Assembly: GCA_964511185.1 (NCBI GenBank)
Contig: CAZEDU010000001.1
Coordinates: forward strand, 101,787 to 165,786
From: CAZEDU01 sp964511185
GTDB taxonomy: Bacteria; Myxococcota; Myxococcia; Myxococcales; Myxococcaceae
Reading direction: 5' to 3'
DNA: 64,000 nucleotides
The notes under the pieces are model-generated. The model saw only the letters and a program-made list of their open reading frames with translations, made no database searches and was not told where the DNA came from. The translations under genes and the position numbers were made by a program. Numbering within the stretch: the first letter of the stretch is position 1; each line of letters begins with the position of its first letter. Below, in pieces: positions 1 to 8,337 of the stretch.

Positions 1-852
1 GCCTGGCTCACCGAGCGCGCCGCCGCGGTGTTCGAGGCCGGCGCGCCCGCGCAGAACCGGCTCGAAGCGCTGGCCGCCGCGCAGAAGGTCGAAGTCGACG
101 GGGCGGCGCTCGGCCACGCCGTCGCTGAGCTGCCGGACCGGCTCGCCGCGCTCGCGCGCGCGCTCGGCCGCGTCGTCCGCCCGCCGTCCTTCGACCAGCT
201 GGCCGGCGCTTCCCAGGCGCAGCTCGAGGCGCTCAACCAGAGCTATGACGAGCTGGTGCAGGCGCTCGCGGCGCTCTCGAGCGAGAAGGACGTCCTGGTC
301 GAGAAGCTCACCAAGGCCAACGAGCAGCTCGCGAAGAACGCCGGCACCGACGAGCTCACCGGCATCGCCAACCACCGCGCGTTCCGTGAGGCGTTCAAGC
401 GCGACCTGGCGCAGGCCGACCGCAACGAGCTGCCGCTCAGCCTGGTGATGGTCGACGTCGACCACTTCAAGCGGATCAACGACACGCATGGTCACCCAGC
501 GGGCGACGCGGTGCTGCGCCACGTCGCCGGGGTGCTCACCGGCGGGCTGCGCGGCACCGACTTCGTCGCGCGCTACGGCGGTGAGGAGTTCGCCATCCTC
601 TTGCCCAAGACCGACCCGCCGACGGCCAGGATGGTCGCCGAGCGGCTGCGCGCCGCGCTCGAGAAGACGCACGTGCACGTGCGCGGGCAGGACATCGCGG
701 TGACCGCCAGCTTCGGCGTGTCGAGCCTTCAACCTCCGTTTCATGGAGGCATCGCTGGCGAGGGGCTCCTCAAGGCGGCCGACGATGCGCTGTACCGCGC
801 CAAGGCCGCCGGTCGAAACCGCGTCGAGCTCGCCGAGCCCAACAAGTCCTAG
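1..852 (+). CDS. Diguanylate cyclase (GGDEF), 5' end cut by window
   Basis: The frame is open to the first base, so the true N terminus is probably missing; a GTG at 28 is the first start codon inside the window. The visible protein ends with a complete GGDEF domain that would make cyclic di-GMP from two GTP in the cytoplasm. The active-site motif is GGEEF (codons at 577-591), a functional variant. An RGTD tetrapeptide lies five residues before it and fits the RxxD inhibitory I-site, suggesting product inhibition. A helical, coiled-coil-like stretch (about residues 70-115 of the visible part) precedes the domain and probably links it to a sensory or receiver region outside the window. Confidence 0.93.
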   Translation, partial: AWLTERAAAVFEAGAPAQNRLEALAAAQKVEVDGAALGHAVAELPDRLAALARALGRVVRPPSFDQLAGASQAQLEALNQSYDELVQALAALSSEKDVLVEKLTKANEQLAKNAGTDELTGIANHRAFREAFKRDLAQADRNELPLSLVMVDVDHFKRINDTHGHPAGDAVLRHVAGVLTGGLRGTDFVARYGGEEFAILLPKTDPPTARMVAERLRAALEKTHVHVRGQDIAVTASFGVSSLQPPFHGGIAGEGLLKAADDALYRAKAAGRNRVELAEPNKS

Positions 853-1154
853 GCGTGCAAACGCGATGGAGCGCGGTTGGCGCGGTGGGTGCCCGCTTGG
901 GGCAATCGCGACAACCCGTCGTGCACCTTTTTTCGTCTGCGCCACGCAACTTCCGGCCAAACCGTCCGATAACCCTGACAGATCCGATGGCTCGACGAGA
1001 GCCATGGGTGGGGTGGAGGGGCGGCCATACCTCGGCTGCCCCTCCTTTTTTCCCCACCCGGCGGATCCACCCCAGCGGCGCTCCTGGCGGTCGTTGCTTT
1101 CTCCGTGTCGCCGGCATAAGCGAGCGTCCCCTCACGCTTTTTTGGGAGCGCGCC
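853..1154 (+). promoter_or_regulatory. Hairpin-rich leader between the GGDEF gene and proS
   Basis: This 302-base gene-free stretch holds three hairpins, each followed by a run of six T. The first is closed by GGTGC/GCACC with T6 at 929-934. The second is a 12-bp stem (1015-1026 with 1034-1045) and T6 at 1046-1051. The third is a short AGCGT/ACGCT stem (1123-1127 with 1134-1138) whose T run ends just before the GGGAG ribosome site of proS. A separate perfect 7-bp hairpin (ATGGCTC/GAGCCAT) lies near 987-1005. The first may end the GGDEF transcript; the later ones could be attenuators for proS. I could not match it to a known riboswitch or T-box. Confidence 0.45.
1015..1051 (+). terminator. Strong intrinsic terminator upstream of proS
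   Basis: A 12-bp stem with one G-T wobble and a 7-base loop is followed directly by six T. It could end transcription from the GGDEF gene or act as a premature terminator in a proS leader. Confidence 0.7.
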
Positions 1155-2582
1155 ATGGCCGACAAGCTGATCGCCCGCGAGAAGGGCTTCTCCGAGTGGT
1201 ACGTGGACCTGGTCCTCAAGGCCAAGCTCGCCGACTACTCGGACGTCAAAGGGTGCATGGTCATCCGCCCCAACGGGTACGCCCTTTGGGAGAACATGCA
1301 GCGGGTGCTCGACGGCATGTTCAAGGCCACCGGGCACAAGAACGCGTACTTCCCGCTCCTCATCCCCGAGTCGTTCCTGCGCAAGGAAGCCGAGCACGTG
1401 GAAGGCTTCGCGCCGCAGCTCGCGGTGGTGACGCACGCCGGCGGCAAGAAGCTCGAGGAGCCGTACGTCATCCGGCCGACCTCGGAGACCATCATCAACT
1501 CGATGTTCTCGCGCTGGATTCAGAGCTACCGCGACCTGCCGCTGCTGATCAATCAGTGGGCGAACGTGATGCGCTGGGAGATGCGCACCCGCTTGTTCCT
1601 GCGCACCACCGAGTTCCTCTGGCAGGAAGGCCACACCTGCCACGAGACGGAAGAGGACGCCGAGAAGGAGACGCGGCAGATGCTCGAGGTGTACCGGACC
1701 TTCGCGCAAGACTACATGGCGATGCCGGTGCTGGCGGGCCAGAAGTCGGAGAGCGAGAAGTTCGCGGGCGCGCTGCGCACCTACTCCATCGAAGCGATGA
1801 TGCAGGACAAGAAGGCGCTGCAGGCCGGCACCTCGCACAACCTGGGGCAGAACTTCGCCAAGGCGTTCAACACCCAGTTCCAGGGCCGCGACGGCAAGCA
1901 GGCCTACGTGTGGCAGACCTCGTGGGGCGTCTCCACCCGCCTCATCGGCGGGCTGATCATGACCCACTCCGACGACAACGGGCTGGTGGTGCCGCCCAAG
2001 CTCGCCGCCACGCACGTCGTCATCATCATCATCGGCAAGACGACCGAAGAGCGCGCGCCAGTGAAGGCGAAGGCAGAAGCCATCGCGGCCGACCTGCGAA
2101 AGCAGGGCCTGGGCGTCATCGTCGACGACGACGAGACCAAGGGCCCGGGCTTCAAGTACTTCGAGTACGAGCTGCAGGGCGTCTGCCTCCGGCTCGAGCT
2201 GGGGCCCAAGGACCTGGCCAAGGAGCAAGTGGTGATGGTGCGCCGCGACACGCGCCAGAAAGAGTTCGTGCCGTTCGGCCAAGTCGTCGGTCAGGCGCAG
2301 TCGATGCTCGAGGCGATGCAGAAGGACCTGTTCGAGAAGGCCAAGCGCTTCCGCGACGAGCACACGTTCGAGGTGAACAGCTACGACGAGCTCAAAGCGA
2401 AGGCCGACGACGGTTTCTTGCTGGCGCACTGGTGCAACGACCCGAAGTGCGAGGCGAGGGTGAAGGAAGAGACCGCCGCGACCACCCGCTGCCGCCCGTT
2501 CGACCTGAAGCAGGAGCCGGGCAAGTGCGTGGTGTGCGGAAACCCGTCGCCCGGCCGCATCGTGTTCTCGAGGGCGTACTGA
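1155..2582 (+). CDS. proS: Prolyl-tRNA synthetase, archaeal/eukaryotic (type 3) form
   Basis: The 475-residue class II aminoacyl-tRNA synthetase charges tRNA-Pro with proline. Length and architecture fit the short archaeal/eukaryotic type, not the long bacterial type with an INS editing insertion. Visible landmarks are motif 1 (VIRPTSETII, near residue 110), motif 2 (RWEMRTRLFLRTTEFLWQEGHT region), motif 3 (GLIMTHSDDNG), an anticodon-binding domain, and a C-terminal zinc-binding-like domain with cysteines in CNDPKC and CVVCG. The ATG at 1155 is preceded by GGGAG at 1144-1148 and gives the usual MADKLI-type start; the frame is open further upstream but no family homology extends there. The next gene starts 4 bases after the stop. 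Confidence 0.96.
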   Translation: MADKLIAREKGFSEWYVDLVLKAKLADYSDVKGCMVIRPNGYALWENMQRVLDGMFKATGHKNAYFPLLIPESFLRKEAEHVEGFAPQLAVVTHAGGKKLEEPYVIRPTSETIINSMFSRWIQSYRDLPLLINQWANVMRWEMRTRLFLRTTEFLWQEGHTCHETEEDAEKETRQMLEVYRTFAQDYMAMPVLAGQKSESEKFAGALRTYSIEAMMQDKKALQAGTSHNLGQNFAKAFNTQFQGRDGKQAYVWQTSWGVSTRLIGGLIMTHSDDNGLVVPPKLAATHVVIIIIGKTTEERAPVKAKAEAIAADLRKQGLGVIVDDDETKGPGFKYFEYELQGVCLRLELGPKDLAKEQVVMVRRDTRQKEFVPFGQVVGQAQSMLEAMQKDLFEKAKRFRDEHTFEVNSYDELKAKADDGFLLAHWCNDPKCEARVKEETAATTRCRPFDLKQEPGKCVVCGNPSPGRIVFSRAY

Positions 2583-2585
2583 CCC

Positions 2586-3083
2586 ATGGCCGAGCTCTCG
2601 GCTCAGACACGCAAGTCGGTCGCCGACTTGAGCCTGGATGATTTAGAGGCGTGTCCCGTCTGGGAGTACGCGCTCGACGAGGAAAGCCGGCCGGGCCAAG
2701 ACGAGACGACCGTACGCCCCTGCCTTGGCCTTCGCTCGATTGACCCAGTCCGGGGCGGCCATCTCGTCAAGTGCCTCTTCTTCGCCAAGTCCGGACGACG
2801 CTACGAAGGCTTCTGCACGGCGGTCACCTCGAGCGACCTCTCCAGCCTCCAGCCGGTCATCTTGACCGCCCAAGGTCCCGTTCGCTTCTGGTACGGAGCC
2901 ATCCGGCCCAAGCCCCAGACCCTCGCGGAGGCGTATGAGCGGCTCGGCCGATCAGCGGACGAGTTCTTCCCCGCGGAGTTTCGAGCGTTGCTTCCAGTGG
3001 CTGGCACTCGTCTGGAAGGCCGCATCGAGGGCTTCGGCTTCATCGACTGGGATGACGGTCGTCAAGAGCGAATGGTTCGCTGA
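2586..3083 (+). CDS. Unknown protein downstream of proS
   Basis: The 165-residue protein starts 4 bases after the proS stop and is probably cotranscribed with it. It has no signal peptide or membrane segment. Recognisable features are an aromatic WEYALDEE segment near residue 25 followed by GQDETTVRP, then mixed alpha/beta sequence and an acidic FIDWDD segment near the C terminus. I do not recognise a family with confidence. It resembles small soluble conserved proteins of unknown role, some of which occur as immunity-type proteins, but nothing here demonstrates that. Confidence 0.7.
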   Translation: MAELSAQTRKSVADLSLDDLEACPVWEYALDEESRPGQDETTVRPCLGLRSIDPVRGGHLVKCLFFAKSGRRYEGFCTAVTSSDLSSLQPVILTAQGPVRFWYGAIRPKPQTLAEAYERLGRSADEFFPAEFRALLPVAGTRLEGRIEGFGFIDWDDGRQERMVR

Positions 3084-3086
3084 GGC

Positions 3087-3578
3087 TCAGCCGCCCGAGT
3101 CCAGGTCGGCCAGCTCGCCGTACGAGAGCTTGTAGCCATCGCGCGCCCACTGCGGCAGCTCGCGCCACATGCGACGAAGCGCGGCGAGGTCCTCCTTGCC
3201 GGGAATCACCTCGCGCTCCATCGAGAGCGCGTACTGCAAGGGCACGACGAGCAGCTCGCCCTGCCGGCCGATGTAGCGCCAGCACTCGACGCGCGTGCGC
3301 TTGAGCCCCAGGTCGAGCTCCTCGGCGACCTCGACCCCGATGACGTACTCGGGCAGGTAGACCGAGAGAATCTCGAGCGACGGGCCGAAGCCGAAGAAGC
3401 GGTCGGAGACGGTCAGGTCGATGTTCCACTCGCCGTCGGAGATCATCGCGCGCACCGCGTCGGCGCCCACCAGCTCCGCCAGGCGGAACCCCGGCTCGCC
3501 TTCCAGCCCGGACTCGAGCGACTCGCGGTCTTCACCGCTGACGAAGTGCGCGAGCTGGTAGCGATAGCGACCCGCCAT
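3087..3578 (-). CDS. Unknown soluble protein
   Basis: A 163-residue protein lies convergent to the preceding gene, with only 3 bases between the stops. It is rich in aromatic and acidic residues, has no signal peptide or transmembrane segment and no cysteine cluster. A central hydrophobic stretch (EILSVYLPEYVIGVEV, about residues 69-84) and a tryptophan-rich C-terminal third suggest a globular alpha/beta fold. No family recognised. Codon use is like that of the neighbours, supporting a real gene. Confidence 0.65.
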   Translation of the reverse strand: MAGRYRYQLAHFVSGEDRESLESGLEGEPGFRLAELVGADAVRAMISDGEWNIDLTVSDRFFGFGPSLEILSVYLPEYVIGVEVAEELDLGLKRTRVECWRYIGRQGELLVVPLQYALSMEREVIPGKEDLAALRRMWRELPQWARDGYKLSYGELADLDSGG

Positions 3579-3654
3579 AGACGCCCAGTGTAACCACGGT
3601 CGCCGGCGATGTGGCTGTGGCGCCTCCGAACGTCATCGGATAAACGTCCGAGCC

Positions 3655-3882
3655 ATGCCGATGCTCGCCTGCATTCACCACGTCAGCTGGATCAAGCCCG
3701 TCGAGGGCGGCAAGCACCAATGCAGCTACTGCAAAGAGCTCGTCGAGAAGAAGAAGATCTACCCGAAGTTCGAAGAGCTGGGCGCGGCGTTCCAGGCGAA
3801 GTGGGAGCGCCACGAGAAGGGCGAGCCGCCGCTCGAGGTGACCGCGCCCGCCCCGACTCCTGGCGGGCTCACCCAGTCCTAG
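3655..3882 (+). CDS. Small CxxC protein of unknown function
   Basis: A 75-residue protein with an N-terminal ACIHH segment and a CSYCK pair near residue 23, which could contribute to a metal or redox site together with the upstream cysteine and histidines. The middle is lysine and glutamate rich, and the last 20 residues are a Pro/Ala-rich tail. Its stop overlaps the end of the convergent histidine kinase gene by 4 bases. Function unknown. Confidence 0.55.
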   Translation: MPMLACIHHVSWIKPVEGGKHQCSYCKELVEKKKIYPKFEELGAAFQAKWERHEKGEPPLEVTAPAPTPGGLTQS

Positions 3883-6695
3883 CTCCCCGGGAGCCGCACG
3901 CTGAAGATGGTTCCGCCGTCGGGCGCGGCGTGCGCCCAGATTTCACCCTTGTGGGCGTCGACGATGCGCTTGACCACCGCGAGCCCCAGCCCGGTGCCGC
4001 TGGCCTTGGTGGTGAAGAACGGCTCGAAGATGCGCTCCGCGTCGGCCGCGGCCACGCCCACGCCCTGGTCGCACACGTCGATGCGGACGCCGGGCTGACC
4101 CTCGCGCACGTCCGACACCGCGCGCACGGTGACCTTGCCGCCGCGCGGCATCGACTGCATGGCGTTGATGATCAAGTTGATCAGCGCTTGGCGGATCAGG
4201 TGGCCATCCATCGCGAAGCTGTCGAGGTCGCGAATGGGCTCGAGCTCGACCTGGACGGGTGAGTCGGGCACCGCCCGCCGCGCCGCCTCGACCGCGCCGC
4301 CGATGACGGTGTCCAGCCGCTCGACCTTGGCGACCGGCTCGTACGGCCGGGCGAAGTCGAGCAGATCACCGACGATGCGGTTCAGCCGGTCCGCCTCTTC
4401 TCCCACGATCTGCAAAAGCAGCTTGGCGTCGCCGGTCGGCTGCAGCTGCTTCTTGAGCTGCCCCAACGAATTGAAGATGACGCCGAGCGGGTTTCGCACC
4501 TCGTGCGCCATCACCGCGGCGATCTCACCGACCGCCGCCAACCGCTCGTGCTTGACCACCTCGGCCTGCGCGCGCTCGAGCTTCTCGTAGCTGGTCTTCA
4601 AATCTTGGAAGAGCTGCGCGTTGGCGAGCGCGGTGGCGAGCTGGTTCGACAGGGCCACGGCGCGATCGACCTCGGCGACGTGAAACCGCCGCGAGCTCCG
4701 GTTGTCGCCCATCAACACCACGCCCATCGGGCGGCCCTCCGAGATGAGCGGAATCGCCAGGAGCGAGCGGTGGCCGAAGCGCTCCACCAGCGCGCGGGTG
4801 GCCCGCTCGTCGCTCGCGGCGTCGTTCACCGCCACCGGCTTCAGGCTGTGGAACGCCGCCGCCACGGCCGAGGGCTCGTCGAGCCCCAGCCGGATGTCGA
4901 TGGTCTTGTCGCCCACGTTGCTCGCCGCGATGCGCAGGCTTCGCTTGTCTTCGTCGATCAACATCACGAAGACGTGCGGCACCTCGGTGATGCGCGACAG
5001 GTAGCGCACCGCGGTGGAGAAGACGTGCGAACGGTCGAGGTCTCGGGCGATGAGGCCGCCGAGCTCGTTGATCAAGCTCAAGTCCAGCATGCGGCGGCGC
5101 TCGGCCTCGTCGAGCTGCGCGCGCTCGATGGCGATCGCCATCTGGGCCGCGCAGCTCAAGAACAGCCGCAGCTCCTCGCCGCTGAACGGCGTGTCGACCC
5201 GGCGCGCCACGCTGAACACGCCGAACAGGCGCTGGCTCACCATCAAGGGCGTCGCCGTCACCTGCGCGAAGCCGAGCTGCCGGGCGACCTCCTGCGCGGG
5301 CTGCGGCAGGTCCCTCACCGCCACCTGGACCGTGCGCCGCTCCAGCGCGGCCCAGCCGACCGCCGAGCCGCGGTCGACCGGGAGCGACTCCAGGCCCTTG
5401 ACCGACTCGAGCGGCGCCGCCTTGCCGCGCACCCCGAGCGTGATCAGGCGGCCCTCGGTGTACGAGTGAATGGCGGCGTGATCGACCGAGAGCGCCTCGA
5501 GCACCTGCTCGAGCATGCGGTACACCAGCGGCTTCACCTCGCGCTCTTCGGTGCCAATGCGGCTCAAGTTGAAGAGGAGCGAGAGCTGCCGCACCCGACG
5601 CTGGGCATCCGCGTAGAGCCGCGCGTTGTCGATCTGAATGGCGATCTGCCCGGCGAGGATCTCCGCCGAGCGCAGGTCGCTGTCGGTGTAGGGACGCGGC
5701 GAGCGGCGCAGCAGGTGCAGACAGCCCGACAGCTTCCCGCTCACGTGCAGCGGCACCTGCGCCGCCTCCAGGAAGCCCTGCGCGCGCATCTGCGCGGCGA
5801 TCTCCGGCGTGCAGTCGCCGAGCCGAAACGCCACCGGCTTGAGCTTCCGCTCGGAGAGGCCCAGCCAGCTGGCGGCGAGCGGGACGCGCCGGTAGCCGTC
5901 GGGGACCTCGGCCTGCCCGAACGGCGGCGTGGTCATCACCAGCTCCTCGCGCTCGGGGTCGAGCAGGTGAATGAGCGACAGCTCGCTCTCGGTCGCGTGC
6001 GCGGCGATCTCCAGGAGGTTCGGCAGGAGCGCCTCGAGGTTCTGCGCGCTGCCGACCGTCGCCACCGCGTGGATGGCGTTCAGCTGCTGCGTGCGCCGCT
6101 CGAAGCTCTCGATCGCCGACGCGCTCTCGACGGCCGAGCTCAGCTGGCTGGCGAACAGCGACAGCGCCGGCAGGTCGGCCTCGCTCAGCGTCTCGGACGC
6201 GAGCATGGCGATGCCCCAAGGCACCTCGCCCAGGTAGATGGGCGCCAGCACGCCCCGGCCGAGGCCGTTCTCCTCGTAGAGCTGCTTGACGAACTGGGGG
6301 TCCAGCTCGCTGAAGTAGCTGGCGATCCAAGTGGAGAGGTCCTCCGCCAGCACGCAGCGCCGCTCGGCCAGCGCCCGCTGACCCGGGCTCCCGGGCGGGA
6401 GCGCGCCGCGAAACCCGTTGAGCGAGCGACCGAGCAGCGGCTCCACCTTCTCGCGCACGGCGCGGGCGCCCACCATCAGGCGGACGACCACGCCTCCGTC
6501 GTGCAGCTCGGCGGCCGAGAAGAGGATGCCGATCGCCAGGAGGCCTTCCCCCGCGGTCGAGAGCACCTGCTCGACGGTGCGCGCCCGCTGCACCCGGGCG
6601 GCGATCTCCGAGAGAGACAACAGCAGCGACGCCGACGCCGAGACGCTCGGCGCCGGCCGCTTGGTGCTGCCGGTCTTGGTCCGCGCGGCCTTCAC
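3879..6695 (-). CDS. Soluble multi-GAF sensor histidine kinase
   Basis: This 938-residue kinase has no membrane segment. About four successive GAF-type domains (roughly residues 25-195, 200-360, 365-525 and 535-690) lead into a helical linker and a HisKA dimerisation domain whose phospho-acceptor histidine lies in AHEVRNPLG near residue 730. A HATPase domain follows, with N-box, DQGVGV and TGLGLAVV motifs near the C terminus. It should autophosphorylate on histidine and pass phosphate to an unlinked response regulator. The GTG start overlaps the livF stop (GTGA), so the kinase is translationally coupled to the branched-chain amino acid transporter. That suggests control of, or response to, amino acid supply. 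No response regulator gene is adjacent. Confidence 0.92.
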   Translation of the reverse strand: MKAARTKTGSTKRPAPSVSASASLLLSLSEIAARVQRARTVEQVLSTAGEGLLAIGILFSAAELHDGGVVVRLMVGARAVREKVEPLLGRSLNGFRGALPPGSPGQRALAERRCVLAEDLSTWIASYFSELDPQFVKQLYEENGLGRGVLAPIYLGEVPWGIAMLASETLSEADLPALSLFASQLSSAVESASAIESFERRTQQLNAIHAVATVGSAQNLEALLPNLLEIAAHATESELSLIHLLDPEREELVMTTPPFGQAEVPDGYRRVPLAASWLGLSERKLKPVAFRLGDCTPEIAAQMRAQGFLEAAQVPLHVSGKLSGCLHLLRRSPRPYTDSDLRSAEILAGQIAIQIDNARLYADAQRRVRQLSLLFNLSRIGTEEREVKPLVYRMLEQVLEALSVDHAAIHSYTEGRLITLGVRGKAAPLESVKGLESLPVDRGSAVGWAALERRTVQVAVRDLPQPAQEVARQLGFAQVTATPLMVSQRLFGVFSVARRVDTPFSGEELRLFLSCAAQMAIAIERAQLDEAERRRMLDLSLINELGGLIARDLDRSHVFSTAVRYLSRITEVPHVFVMLIDEDKRSLRIAASNVGDKTIDIRLGLDEPSAVAAAFHSLKPVAVNDAASDERATRALVERFGHRSLLAIPLISEGRPMGVVLMGDNRSSRRFHVAEVDRAVALSNQLATALANAQLFQDLKTSYEKLERAQAEVVKHERLAAVGEIAAVMAHEVRNPLGVIFNSLGQLKKQLQPTGDAKLLLQIVGEEADRLNRIVGDLLDFARPYEPVAKVERLDTVIGGAVEAARRAVPDSPVQVELEPIRDLDSFAMDGHLIRQALINLIINAMQSMPRGGKVTVRAVSDVREGQPGVRIDVCDQGVGVAAADAERIFEPFFTTKASGTGLGLAVVKRIVDAHKGEIWAHAAPDGGTIFSVRLPGS

Positions 6696-7444
6696 TCGCC
6701 CAGGTACGCCTTCCGAACTTCGGGGCTCTCGAGCAGCGCCTTGCCGGGGCCGGCCATCACCACCTCGCCGGTCTCCAGCACGTAGCCGTAGTGCGCCATC
6801 GCCAGCGCCAGCTGCGCGTTCTGCTCGACGAGCAAAATCGACACCTCGCGCTCGTTCACCTCTCTCAAGATGCGGAAGATGGTCTGCACCACCTGCGGCG
6901 CGAGCCCGAGCGACGGCTCGTCGAGCAAGAGGAGCTTGGGCCGCGACATCAAGGCGCGGCTGATGGCGAGCATCTGCTGCTCGCCGCCCGAGAGCGTCCC
7001 GGCGAGCTGCTTCCTGCGCTCCTTCAGCACCGGGAAGAGCCGGTAGCAGTTCTCGGCGTCCTTGAGAATCTCTGGGCGGTCGCGGCGAATGTACGCGCCC
7101 AGCTCCAGGTTCTCCTCCACCGTGAGGTTCAAGAAGATGCCGCGCCCCTCCGGCGCGTGCGCCATGCCCTTGGGCACCAGCTCGTTGGCTTTCTTGCCGG
7201 CGATCGGCTCGCCGCGGAAGTGGATGGCGCCCGCGGTGGGCTTCACCATGCCGCTCACCGCGCGCAGCGTGCTCGTCTTGCCCGCGCCGTTCGCGCCGAT
7301 CAGCGCGACCACCTCGCCCTGGCCGACCGTGAGGTCAATGCCGTGCAGCGCTTCGATCGCGCCGTAGCCGACCTTCAACCCTTTCACCTCGAGCAGCGGC
7401 GGCCGCGGGGCGCGCGCCCCCAGGACTGTCACCGGCGCGCTCAC
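6692..7444 (-). CDS. livF: Branched-chain amino acid ABC transporter, ATPase LivF
   Basis: One of the two nucleotide-binding subunits of a high-affinity Leu/Ile/Val-type importer, acting at the inner face of the cytoplasmic membrane. The 250 residues include Walker A (GANGAGKTS), the signature LSGGEQQ and Walker B (LLLLDEP), with the length and C-terminal VVMAGPG-type ending of LivF. The GTG start overlaps the livG stop (GTGA), and the livF stop overlaps the kinase start, so the tail of the operon is tightly coupled. Substrate is inferred from family; related systems also carry amides, urea or other amino acids. Confidence 0.94.
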   Translation of the reverse strand: MSAPVTVLGARAPRPPLLEVKGLKVGYGAIEALHGIDLTVGQGEVVALIGANGAGKTSTLRAVSGMVKPTAGAIHFRGEPIAGKKANELVPKGMAHAPEGRGIFLNLTVEENLELGAYIRRDRPEILKDAENCYRLFPVLKERRKQLAGTLSGGEQQMLAISRALMSRPKLLLLDEPSLGLAPQVVQTIFRILREVNEREVSILLVEQNAQLALAMAHYGYVLETGEVVMAGPGKALLESPEVRKAYLGE

Positions 7445-8337
7445 GCGGTCGCTCCTTGCGCGGCGCCCGCGTCGCCCAGGTACGCCTCAATCACCTTCGG
7501 ATCCGCGCGCACGGCCGAGGGGCTTCCGCAGGCGATCGTCTCGCCGTGGTCCAGCACGGTGATCTCCTCGCAGATGCCCATCACCAGCTTCATGTCGTGC
7601 TCGATGAGCAGGATGCCCAGGTCGAACTTCTCCTTCAGCGCGCGGATCAACACCATCAGGTCGGCCTTCTCGCGCGTGTTCATGCCGGCGGCCGGCTCGT
7701 CGAGCAGGAGCACCTTGGGGCGCGTGCCGAGCGCGCGCGCGATCTCCAACCGCCGCTGCTCGCCGTACGGAAGGTTCCGCGCCTCCTCGTCGCGCCGGTG
7801 AGAGAGCCCCATCACCTCGAGCAGCGCCTCGGCGCGCTGGGTGAGCTCCTCTTCCTCGCGCAGGAAGCCCGGGGAGAGGAAGAGCGCGCGCCACCAGTCG
7901 TAGTAGTTGTTGAAGGCCTCGAGCCCCGAGGCGACCTTGTCGCTCATGCGGCCGAAGCGGCGGGCGCGCCGGATGGCGTCCACCCGCTCGCGCGAGACGA
8001 TGGGGTGGCTCTCGGCCAGGCACGCGACGCGCACGTTGTCGAGCGCGGTGAGCGCCTTGAACAGGCGAATGTTCTGGAAGGTGCGCGCCAGCCCCAGCCG
8101 GTTGATCTGGTGCGGCAGCTTGCCGTTCACCCGCTCGCCCGAGACGAACACCTCGCCGCGGGTCGGCCGGTACACGCCGGTGAGCACGTTGAAGGCCGTC
8201 GTCTTGCCGGCGCCGTTCGGCCCGATGAGCCCCTTCAAGTCCCCGCGCCGCACCGTCAGGTTGAAGCCGCTGAGCGCCTTCAGGCCGCCGAACTGGATGC
8301 TCACGCTTCTCGCCTCGAGGAGCGCCGCGCCGCTCAT
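7441..8337 (-). CDS. livG: Branched-chain amino acid ABC transporter, ATPase LivG
   Basis: Second ATPase of the importer, 298 residues. Walker A is GPNGAGKTT, Walker B VLLLDEPAAGM, and the signature is the LivG-typical YGEQRRLE rather than LSGGQ. An insertion of about 50 residues after the Q-loop region (a long arginine-rich helix and a YYDWWRALF segment) is typical of LivG. The ATG at 8337 overlaps the livM stop (ATGA). The frame continues open upstream but has no homology there, so this start is preferred. Confidence 0.94.
   Translation of the reverse strand: MSGAALLEARSVSIQFGGLKALSGFNLTVRRGDLKGLIGPNGAGKTTAFNVLTGVYRPTRGEVFVSGERVNGKLPHQINRLGLARTFQNIRLFKALTALDNVRVACLAESHPIVSRERVDAIRRARRFGRMSDKVASGLEAFNNYYDWWRALFLSPGFLREEEELTQRAEALLEVMGLSHRRDEEARNLPYGEQRRLEIARALGTRPKVLLLDEPAAGMNTREKADLMVLIRALKEKFDLGILLIEHDMKLVMGICEEITVLDHGETIACGSPSAVRADPKVIEAYLGDAGAAQGATA

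Noticed and set aside
853..1154. T-box, cyclic di-GMP (GEMM) or other known riboswitch before proS
   Set aside because: I looked for the T-box AGGGTGGNACCGCG element and the GEMM conserved blocks. Only partial resemblances such as GGCCAAACC and GGGTGGGGTGG are present, not enough to name a class.
4503..6785. A 760-codon plus-strand open frame across the GAF kinase
   Set aside because: It is antisense to a gene with clear GAF, HisKA and HATPase motifs and has a composition rich in Arg, Ala and Gly without any motif. Long antisense frames arise from third-position GC bias.
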